Positions 14,203-21,462 of a DNA stretch of 22,876 nucleotides are shown here, piece after piece (the stretch's first letter is position 1; each line of letters starts with the position of its first letter). Under the pieces are notes generated by a model. That model had not been told where the DNA came from. It ran no database searches and saw only the letters and a list, made by a program, of their open reading frames with translations. Source of the stretch: AC-69 sp044869895 (GTDB lineage: Bacteria > Actinomycetota > UBA4738 > HRBIN12); assembly GCA_044869895.1 (NCBI GenBank), contig JBIOXZ010000191.1:1-22876 (forward strand), in the 5' to 3' direction. The translations under genes were made by a program, and so were the position numbers.

Positions 14203-14972
14203 CAGGCCCCTGCATGCTGCTCGAGGTATCCCATGATCAGCGTCTGGACTCGGCCCGACTGGTTCCCCGTGAGTAGGTCGGTGCCGTGGTCGCTGGACGT
14301 GACGATCTCGACCTTCTTCGGCAGCGGGGACTCCTCGTACATGGCCTGCGCCGCAGTGGCCGCTCCCGTCGGATCGGCGTTGCCCGCGACGAACAGCTTG
14401 GCCGCGGTGACGTTCCCCAGGATGGTCCGGTCGGCGGTCAGCCCCTCGAAGGATTGCGGGGCCGAGAGCGCGACGATCGCGACGACCGGCACACCCGGCT
14501 GGGCCGCGGCGACCAGGGAGGCGGTCCCACCCATGCTGGCGCCGACGAGCATCACCCGGACCATTCCCCGGGCCACCATGAAGTCGACCGCCCCCAGGAC
14601 GTCCTGCCACATCGCGGCGACATCCCGTTCGCCCTCGGAGCAGCCGGCCACCCCGCCTGGGCAATAGCCGCGGAAGTCGAAGGTGAGGACGGTGAACCCC
14701 TCCGGGGCCAGGACTCGGGCGAACGCCCACCACGAGGTCTGGTCCGCCGGGAACATGTGGGCCAGGACCACGCCGACCGGCCCGTCACCGAACACCCTCC
14801 CCGCGAGCCTCAGCCCGTCCGAGGACCGGAAGCTGACCGCCGTGGACGCAGCGATGTCGGCGTTCCGCTCCTCCTGCCGGGAAGATGCGCATGCCCCGGC
14901 CGCGGTTGCCAGGGCCACGGCGAGGGCCATAGCGCGCAGGACTTCGGCTCGGCTCCCGCCCGATGCCTGCAC
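14202..14972 (-). CDS. lipoprotein-like alpha/beta hydrolase
   Basis: A 256-residue protein with an N-terminal signal (about 10-27, VLRAMALAVALATAAGA) and Cys28 as possible lipid anchor; the box AGAC is imperfect. The mature part is an alpha/beta hydrolase: VVLAHMFPADQTSW (oxyanion region), FDFRGYCPGG, nucleophile elbow GASMGG (S146), acid D200 (VAGNADPTG) and H229 (SSDHGTD). A Cys pair (C104, C111) lies in the cap loop. The substrate is unknown; dienelactone-hydrolase-like or esterase activity is plausible. GTG start, 17 nt after the bS22-like gene; the stop overlaps the SAM hydrolase start. Confidence 0.87.
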   Translation of the reverse strand: MQASGGSRAEVLRAMALAVALATAAGACASSRQEERNADIAASTAVSFRSSDGLRLAGRVFGDGPVGVVLAHMFPADQTSWWAFARVLAPEGFTVLTFDFRGYCPGGVAGCSEGERDVAAMWQDVLGAVDFMVARGMVRVMLVGASMGGTASLVAAAQPGVPVVAIVALSAPQSFEGLTADRTILGNVTAAKLFVAGNADPTGAATAAQAMYEESPLPKKVEIVTSSDHGTDLLTGNQSGRVQTLIMGYLEQHAGA

Positions 14973-14989
14973 GGCCGGGCTCCCGCTCC

Positions 14990-15091
14990 CTAGCGGCCCT
15001 GCTGCCGACGCTGCCAGCGGGTCTTCTTCAACAGCTTCTTGTGCTTTTTCTTCCGCATCTTCTTGCGACGCTTCTTGATCAGAGACGGCAC
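14990..15091 (-). CDS. bS22-like small-subunit ribosomal protein (COX24/AURKAIP1-type domain)
   Basis: A 33-residue, extremely basic protein, with 22 Lys or Arg, beginning MPSLIKKRRKKMRKKKHKK. Length and pattern match the small actinobacterial ribosomal protein bS22 of the mycobacterial 30S subunit (a VIKKRRKRM...KKHRKLL...RR pattern), whose relatives include mitochondrial COX24/AURKAIP1. The GTG start at 15091 is preferred because it gives exactly this length and an AAGGGA ribosome binding site lies 6 nt upstream. It follows the Clp1-like gene by 16 nt. It is a good marker for Actinomycetota. Confidence 0.85.
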   Translation of the reverse strand: MPSLIKKRRKKMRKKKHKKLLKKTRWQRRQQGR

Positions 15092-15107
15092 GAGCTTCCC
15101 TTCGTCG

Positions 15108-15998
15108 TCATTCGGAGCCGAACACGTTCCGGAGGTCCACGCGCTTGGCGCGGTAGGTCTCCTCCAGGCGAACGGAGCCCAGTCTAAGCGCCTTGGGCCC
15201 CTCTGCCACGGGCGAGATGAGGCGCAGCACCCCATCCTCCGGCCCATACTCGAGGTACCCGATGCCCAGGTAACCGCCGTCGCCGTCGGACAGACCGACG
15301 AGCATCCGGTCCAGCTTGGCCAGGTTGAACATCGGGGGAAGTGCCGGCATGAACACGGTCGGCTTGACCCGCCACCGGTGGAGCTCCGCGGAGAAGTACC
15401 GGCGCATCGCGGTCTCGCGGTTCTCCGCCCGCTGCTCCACGGAGCTCGGCACGACGTCGGGATGAACGCCGAGCGAGACGACCTCGGTTGAGAAGAACCG
15501 CTGGATCACGCCGAGGAGCGGCTGGAGCTCCTCGCCACGCTGAAGGCCGACGACGATGTCGGGCCGGAGCATCTCGACCTTGTGGTACTTCAGGACCTGA
15601 CCGGTGATCCCCGACACCAGCCCGCCGGAGTCGGCGACCAGGAAGTCCGCTCCTTCCTGGCGGGCTCGCTGAGCCAGGCCGACCAACCCCGTGACCAAGG
15701 GCAACAGGTGTCCTTGCGGCGTCGTGGAGCCGACGAACGACAACGCGTCGGCCGTGGCCAGGACGTCGGGCTCGAGGTCTGCCACGGACCGCACGGCCTT
15801 CAGCGAGATGGTTGCCGGAGGACCCACCGTCTTCTGGCCCACATCCCCGTCCAGGAACGCCGAGGGCCGCCCCGCATCCACCCCGGCGCGCAGCAGCATC
15901 CGAGACAGCGTGGACTTGCCGGTGTCGAGCCCACCCACGAGCAAGACCGTGCGCCCCTGGCGCACGGCGCGTTCGACCAGCGCCTCGTGCTCGTTCAC
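15108..15998 (-). CDS. Clp1/Grc3-type polynucleotide 5'-hydroxyl kinase
   Basis: Phosphorylates 5'-hydroxyl ends of RNA or DNA in characterised eukaryotic and archaeal relatives. The 296-residue protein has a P-loop GGLDTGKST (22-30), the Clp1-typical FLDGDVGQKTVGPPATISL (48-66), SFVGSTTPQGHLLPLV (87-102), and a Walker B-like DFLVADSGGLVSG (118-130). The C-terminal third is variable. The GTG start at 15998 has GGAGG 5 nt upstream. It lies between a possible small ORF and the bS22-like gene. The bacterial role is unknown; RNA repair or rRNA processing would fit the neighbour but is inferred. Confidence 0.87.
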   Translation of the reverse strand: MNEHEALVERAVRQGRTVLLVGGLDTGKSTLSRMLLRAGVDAGRPSAFLDGDVGQKTVGPPATISLKAVRSVADLEPDVLATADALSFVGSTTPQGHLLPLVTGLVGLAQRARQEGADFLVADSGGLVSGITGQVLKYHKVEMLRPDIVVGLQRGEELQPLLGVIQRFFSTEVVSLGVHPDVVPSSVEQRAENRETAMRRYFSAELHRWRVKPTVFMPALPPMFNLAKLDRMLVGLSDGDGGYLGIGYLEYGPEDGVLRLISPVAEGPKALRLGSVRLEETYRAKRVDLRNVFGSE

Positions 15999-16064
15999 CT
16001 TCGCCTCCGCGTGGGGCAGTCTCGCCCCTCCCTGGAGGCCCCGTTCCGTGCGTGCGCGAGCGTG

Positions 16065-16187
16065 TCAGCCCGCCCGGGCTCCTCCCTGGGTGGGCAGATG
16101 GGTGGCCATGGTCGAGATTCGCTCGGGGCGATGGGCCCCGATCACGCGTACGAACCGTGCCTCGGAGAAGGGATCAAGCTCCAACAT
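16065..16187 (-). CDS. possible 40-residue leaderless ORF between the phosphatase and Clp1-like genes
   Basis: ATG at 16187, TGA at 16065. A perfect-looking TAGAAT box ends 6 nt before the ATG, directly after the phosphatase stop, with no Shine-Dalgarno sequence: the same arrangement as rex. The product begins MLELDPFSEARFVRVIGAHR and is hydrophilic and basic; no domain is recognised. Third-position GC (about three quarters) is compatible with coding but lower than in neighbours. The alternative is a non-coding leader for clp1, whose start is 66 nt further on. Confidence 0.35.
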   Translation of the reverse strand: MLELDPFSEARFVRVIGAHRPERISTMATHLPTQGGARAG

Positions 16188-16193
16188 GGGGCG

Positions 16194-16199
16194 ATTCTA
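16194..16199 (-). promoter_or_regulatory. candidate internal -10 box before the small ORF and clp1
   Basis: TAGAAT on the minus strand, between the phosphatase stop (16201) and the ATG at 16187. It would give the clp1-bS22-hydrolase-SAM hydrolase genes their own promoter. Confidence 0.45.
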
Positions 16200-16200
16200 C

Positions 16201-17034
16201 TCAGTCGCCGAGAGGGGCCACGATGGCCTGGTAGCAGGGCCAATAGGCGTCGGGCTGAACGTTGTCGTCCATGACGATCACGGTGTCCGTCCGGCCCTGT
16301 GCCCTGGCCACGAGGAGGGCCGGGTCGTTCACGTCGGCGATCGAAAGGGTCTCGACGCCGGCCTCGATGGCGGCCCCGGCGAACCCGTGGTCGGCGAACA
16401 CCAGGTCCGGCCGCACCTCGTCGAGCATCCTGGCCATGGCGTCGCCCCGGTGCGTGTGACGGGCCGAGGCTCGGTCGGTGAGCAGGGCCACCCCTTCCAG
16501 GTACCGAACCTGCCACCCATGGCGGTCGCCCGCGTCGCGCCACGTCCCCCCCTCGTACGGCCTGAGCAGCTCGACACCACGAGCGGCGAGCTGCCGCCCC
16601 ACCCCCGTGTACAGGTGGGCCAGGCCGACCGGATGCCCGGTGGCCAGGATCACGCGCTCGCCGCGCGCACATGCCTCGGCAAACCGATGCCCCACCGCGT
16701 CGCAGGCCTCGATCACGAGCTCGGGATCGACGGGGACCGGTCCGGTCGTCGCGTTCGGATCCGGCGTGAACCCCGCGGCCCGGCCCACGAGCCCCAGCAC
16801 CTCCGATGGGGTGAACGCCCCGGGCAGGCCTGACAACCCGAACTGCTTATCAGGGTCCCCCTCACACAGCAGCCGGATGTTGCGCAACACGTTGTCGAGG
16901 GGATGGCTGAGGGATGGACCGGCGATCCGACCGTCGAGGAGTCCGCGGATCAGCTCCTCGCGGTTGCGGACCCGGCCTGTCCACCGTTCGTCGATCGCGG
17001 GCAGCTGCGCTGCATGGGATTCGATAACGTCCAT
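16201..17034 (-). CDS. phosphatase-family protein (actinobacterial PF15698-like)
   Basis: A 277-residue soluble protein. It resembles a family annotated simply as phosphatase in actinobacteria. Recognisable segments are SHPLDNVLRNIRLLCEGDPDKQFGL (about 43-67), ERVILATGHPVGLAHLYTGVGRQLA (about 145-169), DLVFADHGFAGAAIEAGVETLSIADVNDPALLVARA (about 210-245) and VIVMDDNVQPDAYWPC near the C-terminus. The acidic and His residues in these blocks are plausible metal ligands. The substrate is unknown. The ATG at 17034 has TACGAT 9 nt upstream and a GGTGGTGG run next to it. It is divergent from the first SDR gene by 27 nt. Confidence 0.65.
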   Translation of the reverse strand: MDVIESHAAQLPAIDERWTGRVRNREELIRGLLDGRIAGPSLSHPLDNVLRNIRLLCEGDPDKQFGLSGLPGAFTPSEVLGLVGRAAGFTPDPNATTGPVPVDPELVIEACDAVGHRFAEACARGERVILATGHPVGLAHLYTGVGRQLAARGVELLRPYEGGTWRDAGDRHGWQVRYLEGVALLTDRASARHTHRGDAMARMLDEVRPDLVFADHGFAGAAIEAGVETLSIADVNDPALLVARAQGRTDTVIVMDDNVQPDAYWPCYQAIVAPLGD

Positions 17035-17043
17035 CCACCACCA

Positions 17044-17049
17044 ATCGTA
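17044..17049 (-). promoter_or_regulatory. candidate -10 box of the phosphatase gene
   Basis: TACGAT on the minus strand, 9 nt before the ATG at 17034. Same TANNNT arrangement as other genes here; no -35 is evident. Confidence 0.35.
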
Positions 17050-17061
17050 GGGGGCCTGCGC

Positions 17062-17838
17062 GTGAACGACTTCTCACTGGAGGGGCAGATCGCTGTGGTC
17101 ACGGGCGGGGGGCGCGGGATCGGGAGAGCCATCGCGCACGCCTTCGCCCGCGAGGGAGCCGACCTGGCCCTGGCCGCCAGGACGAAGGAGCAGGTCGACA
17201 GGACGGCCGAGGAGGTCGAGCAGCTCGGCCGGCGGGCCGTGCCGATCGTGGCCGACGTCTCGGACGAGGACGCCGTCCGAGATGTGATCGAGCGAACCCT
17301 TCGGGAGCTCGGCACGCTCGACATCCTGGTGAACAACGCCGGCGCCGCGCCGTTCATGGCACCGTTCATCGAGACCAGGGCGGAGGGGTTCGAGAAGTAC
17401 TTCCGGACGAACTTCTTCTCCGCGGTGTACGGGATGCGCGCGGCCGTGCCAGTCCTGTTGGCCAAGGGCTCGGGCTGCGTTCTGAACGTCGCCTCCATCG
17501 ACGGGTTCACCGTCGAGGAGGGCCTGACGTACTACGGGGCGGCCAAGGCTGCGATGATCAATCTGACCAAGGCCACGGCGCTCGAATTGGCCCCGGCGGG
17601 TGTGCGAGTGAACGCGATCGCCCCCGGATGGATCGACACCCAGATGAACCAGCCCGAGCGGGACGATCCGAAGGCCGAGGCTCGGATCAGGTCCAACATT
17701 CCGCTCGGCCGGTGGGGACGTCCGCAGGACGTCGCGGCGGGCGCGCTCTATCTCTGCTCACCGGCGGCGTCGTTCGTGACCGGCGAGGTGTTGGTCGTCG
17801 ACGGCGGCCAGAGCGTCACGAGCGCCAGGGAGCCGTGA
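17062..17838 (+). CDS. short-chain dehydrogenase/reductase (classical SDR)
   Basis: A 258-residue NAD(P)-dependent oxidoreductase. Cofactor motif TGGGRGIG (14-21), NNAG (91-94), catalytic S145, Y158 and K162 (YGAAK), and the C-terminal GEVLVVDGGQS typical of the FabG/3-oxoacyl reductase-like branch. The acidic D65 after strand 3 (VADVSD) is present; R40 after strand 2 (LALAAR) suggests NADP preference. The GTG at 17062 is chosen because the SDR fold begins there; the frame runs upstream antisense to the phosphatase gene. The next SDR gene starts one base after its stop, so the two probably act in one pathway, of unknown substrate. Confidence 0.9.
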   Translation: MNDFSLEGQIAVVTGGGRGIGRAIAHAFAREGADLALAARTKEQVDRTAEEVEQLGRRAVPIVADVSDEDAVRDVIERTLRELGTLDILVNNAGAAPFMAPFIETRAEGFEKYFRTNFFSAVYGMRAAVPVLLAKGSGCVLNVASIDGFTVEEGLTYYGAAKAAMINLTKATALELAPAGVRVNAIAPGWIDTQMNQPERDDPKAEARIRSNIPLGRWGRPQDVAAGALYLCSPAASFVTGEVLVVDGGQSVTSAREP

Positions 17839-17839
17839 G

Positions 17840-18634
17840 ATGGAGCTCCGCGGTGCCGTGGCGGTGGTGACGGGTGCCTCGTCGGGGTTCGGCGAGCTCA
17901 CCTCGAGGATGTTGGCGAAGGAGGGAGCGGCCGTCGTGCTGGCGGCACGCCGCGCGGAGCGGCTGGAGGCCCTGGCGACCGAGATCGAGGGAAAGGGGGG
18001 GCGGGCCCTCCCCGTGCAGTGCGACGTGACCGAGATCGCCGACCTGCAGAGGCTGCGCGACCGGGTGGAGGAGGCCTTCGGGCGATGCGACGTCCTGATC
18101 AACAACGCGGGCATCCCCGGCGGGGGACGGTTCGAGGACCTGTCGCTCGAGCAGATCGAACGGGTCATCGGAGTGAACCTGCTCGGCGTGTTGGTCTGCA
18201 CGAAGCTGTTCCTTCCGATGATGCTCGATCAGGCGTCGGGCCATATCGTGAACGTTGGATCGTTGGCCGGACGGTACGCCAGCCCAGGTTTGTCGGTGTA
18301 CTCGGCATCCAAGCACGGCGTCGTGGCGTTCTCCGAGTCCCTGTACTACGAGCTCGTCCCGCGCGGCATCCTCGTGACAAGCGTGAACCCGGGCTTCGCC
18401 GCAACCGAGGGGTTCCCTCAGGGGCGGTTGCCCTCGGCGCTCGTCATGCGGGCAGACAAGGTGGCCAGAGTCATCGTGGACGTCGTGAGGCAAGGGAAGG
18501 CACCCGAGGTCTCCGTGCCGAGGGGCATGAGCGTGTGGCAAGCCTTCCGGGTGCTCACCCCACCGCTTTATCGGTGGGGAGTGCGAACGGCCACGAGCCG
18601 GTTCGGAACCACGCCAGCGAAGTCCCACGGATAG
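17840..18634 (+). CDS. short-chain dehydrogenase/reductase (classical SDR, DltE-like)
   Basis: A 264-residue SDR with TGASSGFG (11-18), NNAG (88-91), catalytic S141, Y154 and K158 (YSASK), and R37 and R38 after strand 2 suggesting NADPH. After the Rossmann core there is a C-terminal extension (about 215-264) with RGMSVWQAFRVLTPPLYRWGVRTATSRFG, amphipathic and basic, resembling SDRs that associate with membranes or lipids. This differs from the first SDR, which ends in the soluble FabG style. It starts with ATG one base after the preceding stop. Confidence 0.9.
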   Translation: MELRGAVAVVTGASSGFGELTSRMLAKEGAAVVLAARRAERLEALATEIEGKGGRALPVQCDVTEIADLQRLRDRVEEAFGRCDVLINNAGIPGGGRFEDLSLEQIERVIGVNLLGVLVCTKLFLPMMLDQASGHIVNVGSLAGRYASPGLSVYSASKHGVVAFSESLYYELVPRGILVTSVNPGFAATEGFPQGRLPSALVMRADKVARVIVDVVRQGKAPEVSVPRGMSVWQAFRVLTPPLYRWGVRTATSRFGTTPAKSHG

Positions 18635-18677
18635 GCACCTGTCACCGGCCGTGCGCGACTCGACTCAGCGTGGCCGG

Positions 18678-18703
18678 CGACGGCGGAACCGGCACCACCG
18701 TCG
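18678..18703. terminator. weak hairpin between the converging SDR and pyruvate kinase genes
   Basis: Arms CGACGGCGG and CCACCGTCG around an 8-nt loop; one C-A mismatch read rightwards, a G-U wobble read leftwards, so it folds better in the pyk transcript. No T-tract. The rest of the 242-bp gap holds nothing convincing. Confidence 0.25.
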
Positions 18704-18876
18704 TCTTCGCGCGGTAGCGCGCTCCTCTGCCTCGTGCCGGTGCTGGGCCTTCTCCAGTCGCGTTTCATCTCGGGCTCCCGTTCTTGGACGAGTCCTGCTC
18801 AAGGGGGTTCGGGCGACTGAGGCCACCCGGGCACGGAGGTGCTCACACATGGAAGGTAGAAGGTCCGTGCGAGCGG

Positions 18877-20316
18877 TCAATGCGTCGAGCTGCCGAGCCG
18901 GTGGATCTTGACCATGTTCGTGTGCGCCCGCCCGAACGGCGACGCCGCCACCAAGACGACGAGCTGGCCGTCTGTGGCCACGCCGGCGGCCCGGAGCCCG
19001 TCGTCCATCAGCGCGACCATGTCGTCCGTGTCGTCCGGCACCGCCGCCGGGAGCGGCCGCACCCCCCATCGGATGGCCAGTGCCCGGCGCACGGCCGGAT
19101 CTGGGGCGAACGCGTAGATGGAGACCGGCGGTCGCTCGCTCGACAGGAAGGCTGCGGTGCGACCCGTCCGAGTGAAGCACGAGACCGCTACGACGTCGGG
19201 GACGTCCCCTGCGATCTGCGACGCGGCGTGCGCGGCGGCCGCTCCCTCGTCCGCATGCGTACAGGACGGCCGGCCCACTCGGAAACGCGAACCTCGCTCC
19301 TCCGCCACCTCGGCGATGCGCACGGCCGTCGCCGCCGCCTCCGCCGGGAACTCGCCGATTGCCGTCTCGGCCGAGAGCATGATCGCGTCGGCCCCGTCCA
19401 GGACGGCATTCGCCACGTCGGTCGCCTCCGCCCGGGTCGGTCGAGGCGCGTGCGTCATCGATTCCAACATCTGCGTGGCCACGATGGCCGGGCGGGCGGC
19501 CCCACGAGCTGCGAGGAGGATCTCCTTCTGGACCATGGGGATCTCCTCCATGGGGAGCTCGACCCCCAGGTCGCCGCGGGCCACCATCACGGCGTCGGCC
19601 TCTTCCAGCACCTTGCCGATGTCTTCGACCGCCGGCCGGGTCTCGATCTTCGCCACGATCGGGAGGGCGCGGGCACCCATCGATGCGCGGAGGACGGCCA
19701 CGTCGGCGGCGCTTCGGACGAACGACTGCGCGACGAGGTCGACGCCGAGGCCGAGGGCAGCGGCGAGCGCCTCTCGGTCTCGGTCGGTAATCGCCGGCAG
19801 CCCCAGCCGCTCGGCGGGCACGTTCACCCCTGCCCGGGACCGGATGGAGCCGCCTCGAATGATCTCGGTCACCACCTCGTCATCCTGCGCATCGCGCACG
19901 ATCAACTCGACGGCTCCGTCGGCGAGAAGGACGCGGTCGCCCGGCCGAACAGCGCGGGCCAGTCCGTCGTAGGTGACCGAGGCGCCCCCGGCGCCCCCGA
20001 CGCCCCCAGTGCCTCGGCCCCCGCCACCCGGTCGGAGCACGAACCGGGATCCGGTGGACAGCGCGAGTGGCTCGGTGACGAGTTCGCCCAGCCGGATCTT
20101 CGGGCCCGGAAGGTCGGCCATCACGGCGAGGTCGCTCCTCAGCTCGTCGGAGACGAAACGCACGATCTGCACACGTTTCGCATGGTCCATCGGGTCGCCG
20201 TGGGAGAAGTTCACCCTGAACACGTCGCACCCCGCATCGGCCAGGGCCCGAACGCTGTCGGCGGACTCGGTTGCGGGCCCGAGCGTGCAGACGAGCTTCG
20301 CGCCGGGCGCGCTCAC
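18877..20316 (-). CDS. pyk: pyruvate kinase
   Basis: Converts phosphoenolpyruvate and ADP to pyruvate and ATP. The 479-residue protein has R34, N36, S38 and H39 in FRVNFSHGD, ADLPGPKIRLG (67-77), the catalytic KIET (K223, E225), VMVARGDLGVELP (243-255), and ATQMLESMTHAPRPTRAEATDVANAV, followed by the C-terminal domain. The B-domain lid (about 80-165) carries an unusual Gly-rich run, residues 96-112 (PGGGGRGTGGVGGAGGA). The GTG start at 20316 overlaps the acuC stop (GTGA); upstream in-frame extension would lie inside acuC. Family-usual length. Confidence 0.96.
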   Translation of the reverse strand: MSAPGAKLVCTLGPATESADSVRALADAGCDVFRVNFSHGDPMDHAKRVQIVRFVSDELRSDLAVMADLPGPKIRLGELVTEPLALSTGSRFVLRPGGGGRGTGGVGGAGGASVTYDGLARAVRPGDRVLLADGAVELIVRDAQDDEVVTEIIRGGSIRSRAGVNVPAERLGLPAITDRDREALAAALGLGVDLVAQSFVRSAADVAVLRASMGARALPIVAKIETRPAVEDIGKVLEEADAVMVARGDLGVELPMEEIPMVQKEILLAARGAARPAIVATQMLESMTHAPRPTRAEATDVANAVLDGADAIMLSAETAIGEFPAEAAATAVRIAEVAEERGSRFRVGRPSCTHADEGAAAAHAASQIAGDVPDVVAVSCFTRTGRTAAFLSSERPPVSIYAFAPDPAVRRALAIRWGVRPLPAAVPDDTDDMVALMDDGLRAAGVATDGQLVVLVAASPFGRAHTNMVKIHRLGSSTH

Positions 20317-21461
20317 GGCTCGAGCCCGAGGTCGGGGAAGACCGTCGCTCGCACCAGTCGGATCACGGCTCGAGTCTCCGCATCGAGAAGCCCATCGGGC
20401 AGTGGGGCCTCGGAGAACGTCGCCGGGACCTCGCCACGGACCGCGCGCTCCGCCTCCTCGATCCAGGACTCGGGGAGGTGATCGGGGAGCTCCGCCTCGC
20501 ACATCTCAGCGAAGTACAGGGTCCACGCGCGGGGGACGACCCTGGCCCACTGGTAGCCGCCTCCGCCGGTTGCCACCCACCGGCCGCCCGCGACCTCGTG
20601 GGCCAGCTCGTGGAGGACGGCGGCCGCCTCGCGGTAGGCACGGGTGGTGAGGAGGAGGTGGGCGAGCGGGTCCGTCTGGTGCGTGTCGCACCCGAGTTGG
20701 GTGACCAGCACGTCGGGCCGCCACCTTCGGACCAGCGGCGGCACGACCTCCCCGAAGGCCTCCAGCCAGGCCTCGTCACCGGTTCCCGGGGGCAGCGGCA
20801 CGTTCACCTTGGTCCCCACGGCCTCGCCGGCTCCGCGTTCGGTGACGAACCCGGTCCCCGGGAACAGGTACTCTCCGGATTCGTGGATCGACACGGTGAG
20901 GACCCGGGGGTCGGAGTAGAACACGGCCTGTGGCCCATCGCCGTGGTGGACGTCCACGTCCACGTAGGCGATCCGCTCGACGCCGTGTCGCAGGAGCCAG
21001 GCGATGGCCACGGCCGGATCGTCGTAGACACAGAACCCGGAAGCCCGCGATGGCATGGCGTGATGGAGTCCTCCGGCGGCGTTGAACGCGTGATCCAGCC
21101 TGCCCCCGACCACCTCCTGGGCGGCCGCGAGCGAGGCCCCGACCACCAGGGCGCCCGCCTCGTGCATCCGGGGAAAGATCGGGTTGTCGCCGGGCCCGTA
21201 CCCGAAGCGCGACCAGTCGCCGGCCTCTCCGTCGCCCGCTCGCTTGGTGGCGTCGATGAACTCGGCCGTGTGGACCAGTTCGAGCTCCTCGTCGGTGGCG
21301 ATCCTGCACGGGATGGTCTGCACCGTCGGACGATCGAGCAGGCCGAGGTGGCGGATCAGGTCCCATGTGAGCAGGACGCGTTGCGGGCGGAGGGGATGGC
21401 CCGGCCCATGGTCGTAGATCCGGGCCTCCGGGCATAGCACCAGGCCGGCCCGGCAGCTCAT
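20313..21461 (-). CDS. acuC: AcuC-type histone deacetylase-family protein
   Basis: Zinc-dependent deacetylase of the arginase/HDAC fold; characterised AcuC deacetylates acetyl-CoA synthetase and so links to acetate use. The 382-residue protein has the charge-relay H133-H134 (GGLHHAM), zinc ligands D170 and H172 (VDVDVHHGDG) and D264 (GCDTHQTDPL), and the transition-state Y303 (GGGGYQ). AcuC-typical segments include PEARIYDHGPGHPLRPQRV and NVPLPPGTGDE. The ATG at 21461 is one base past the aminotransferase stop; the frame extends upstream only as overlap. Its stop overlaps pyk. The acetyl-protein target is inferred from the family. Confidence 0.94.
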   Translation of the reverse strand: MSCRAGLVLCPEARIYDHGPGHPLRPQRVLLTWDLIRHLGLLDRPTVQTIPCRIATDEELELVHTAEFIDATKRAGDGEAGDWSRFGYGPGDNPIFPRMHEAGALVVGASLAAAQEVVGGRLDHAFNAAGGLHHAMPSRASGFCVYDDPAVAIAWLLRHGVERIAYVDVDVHHGDGPQAVFYSDPRVLTVSIHESGEYLFPGTGFVTERGAGEAVGTKVNVPLPPGTGDEAWLEAFGEVVPPLVRRWRPDVLVTQLGCDTHQTDPLAHLLLTTRAYREAAAVLHELAHEVAGGRWVATGGGGYQWARVVPRAWTLYFAEMCEAELPDHLPESWIEEAERAVRGEVPATFSEAPLPDGLLDAETRAVIRLVRATVFPDLGLEP

Positions 21462-21462
21462 G

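Noticed and set aside
18665..18847. Short Arg-rich ORF on the minus strand beginning MCEHLRARV and ending in RRRRPR
   Set aside because: No ribosome binding site or family resemblance, and Arg-rich tails are expected in GC-rich non-coding DNA. The TACCTT before it gives only a 2-nt spacing to the ATG.
18784..20481. 565-codon open frame on the plus strand
   Set aside because: Antisense to pyruvate kinase; no recognisable protein.
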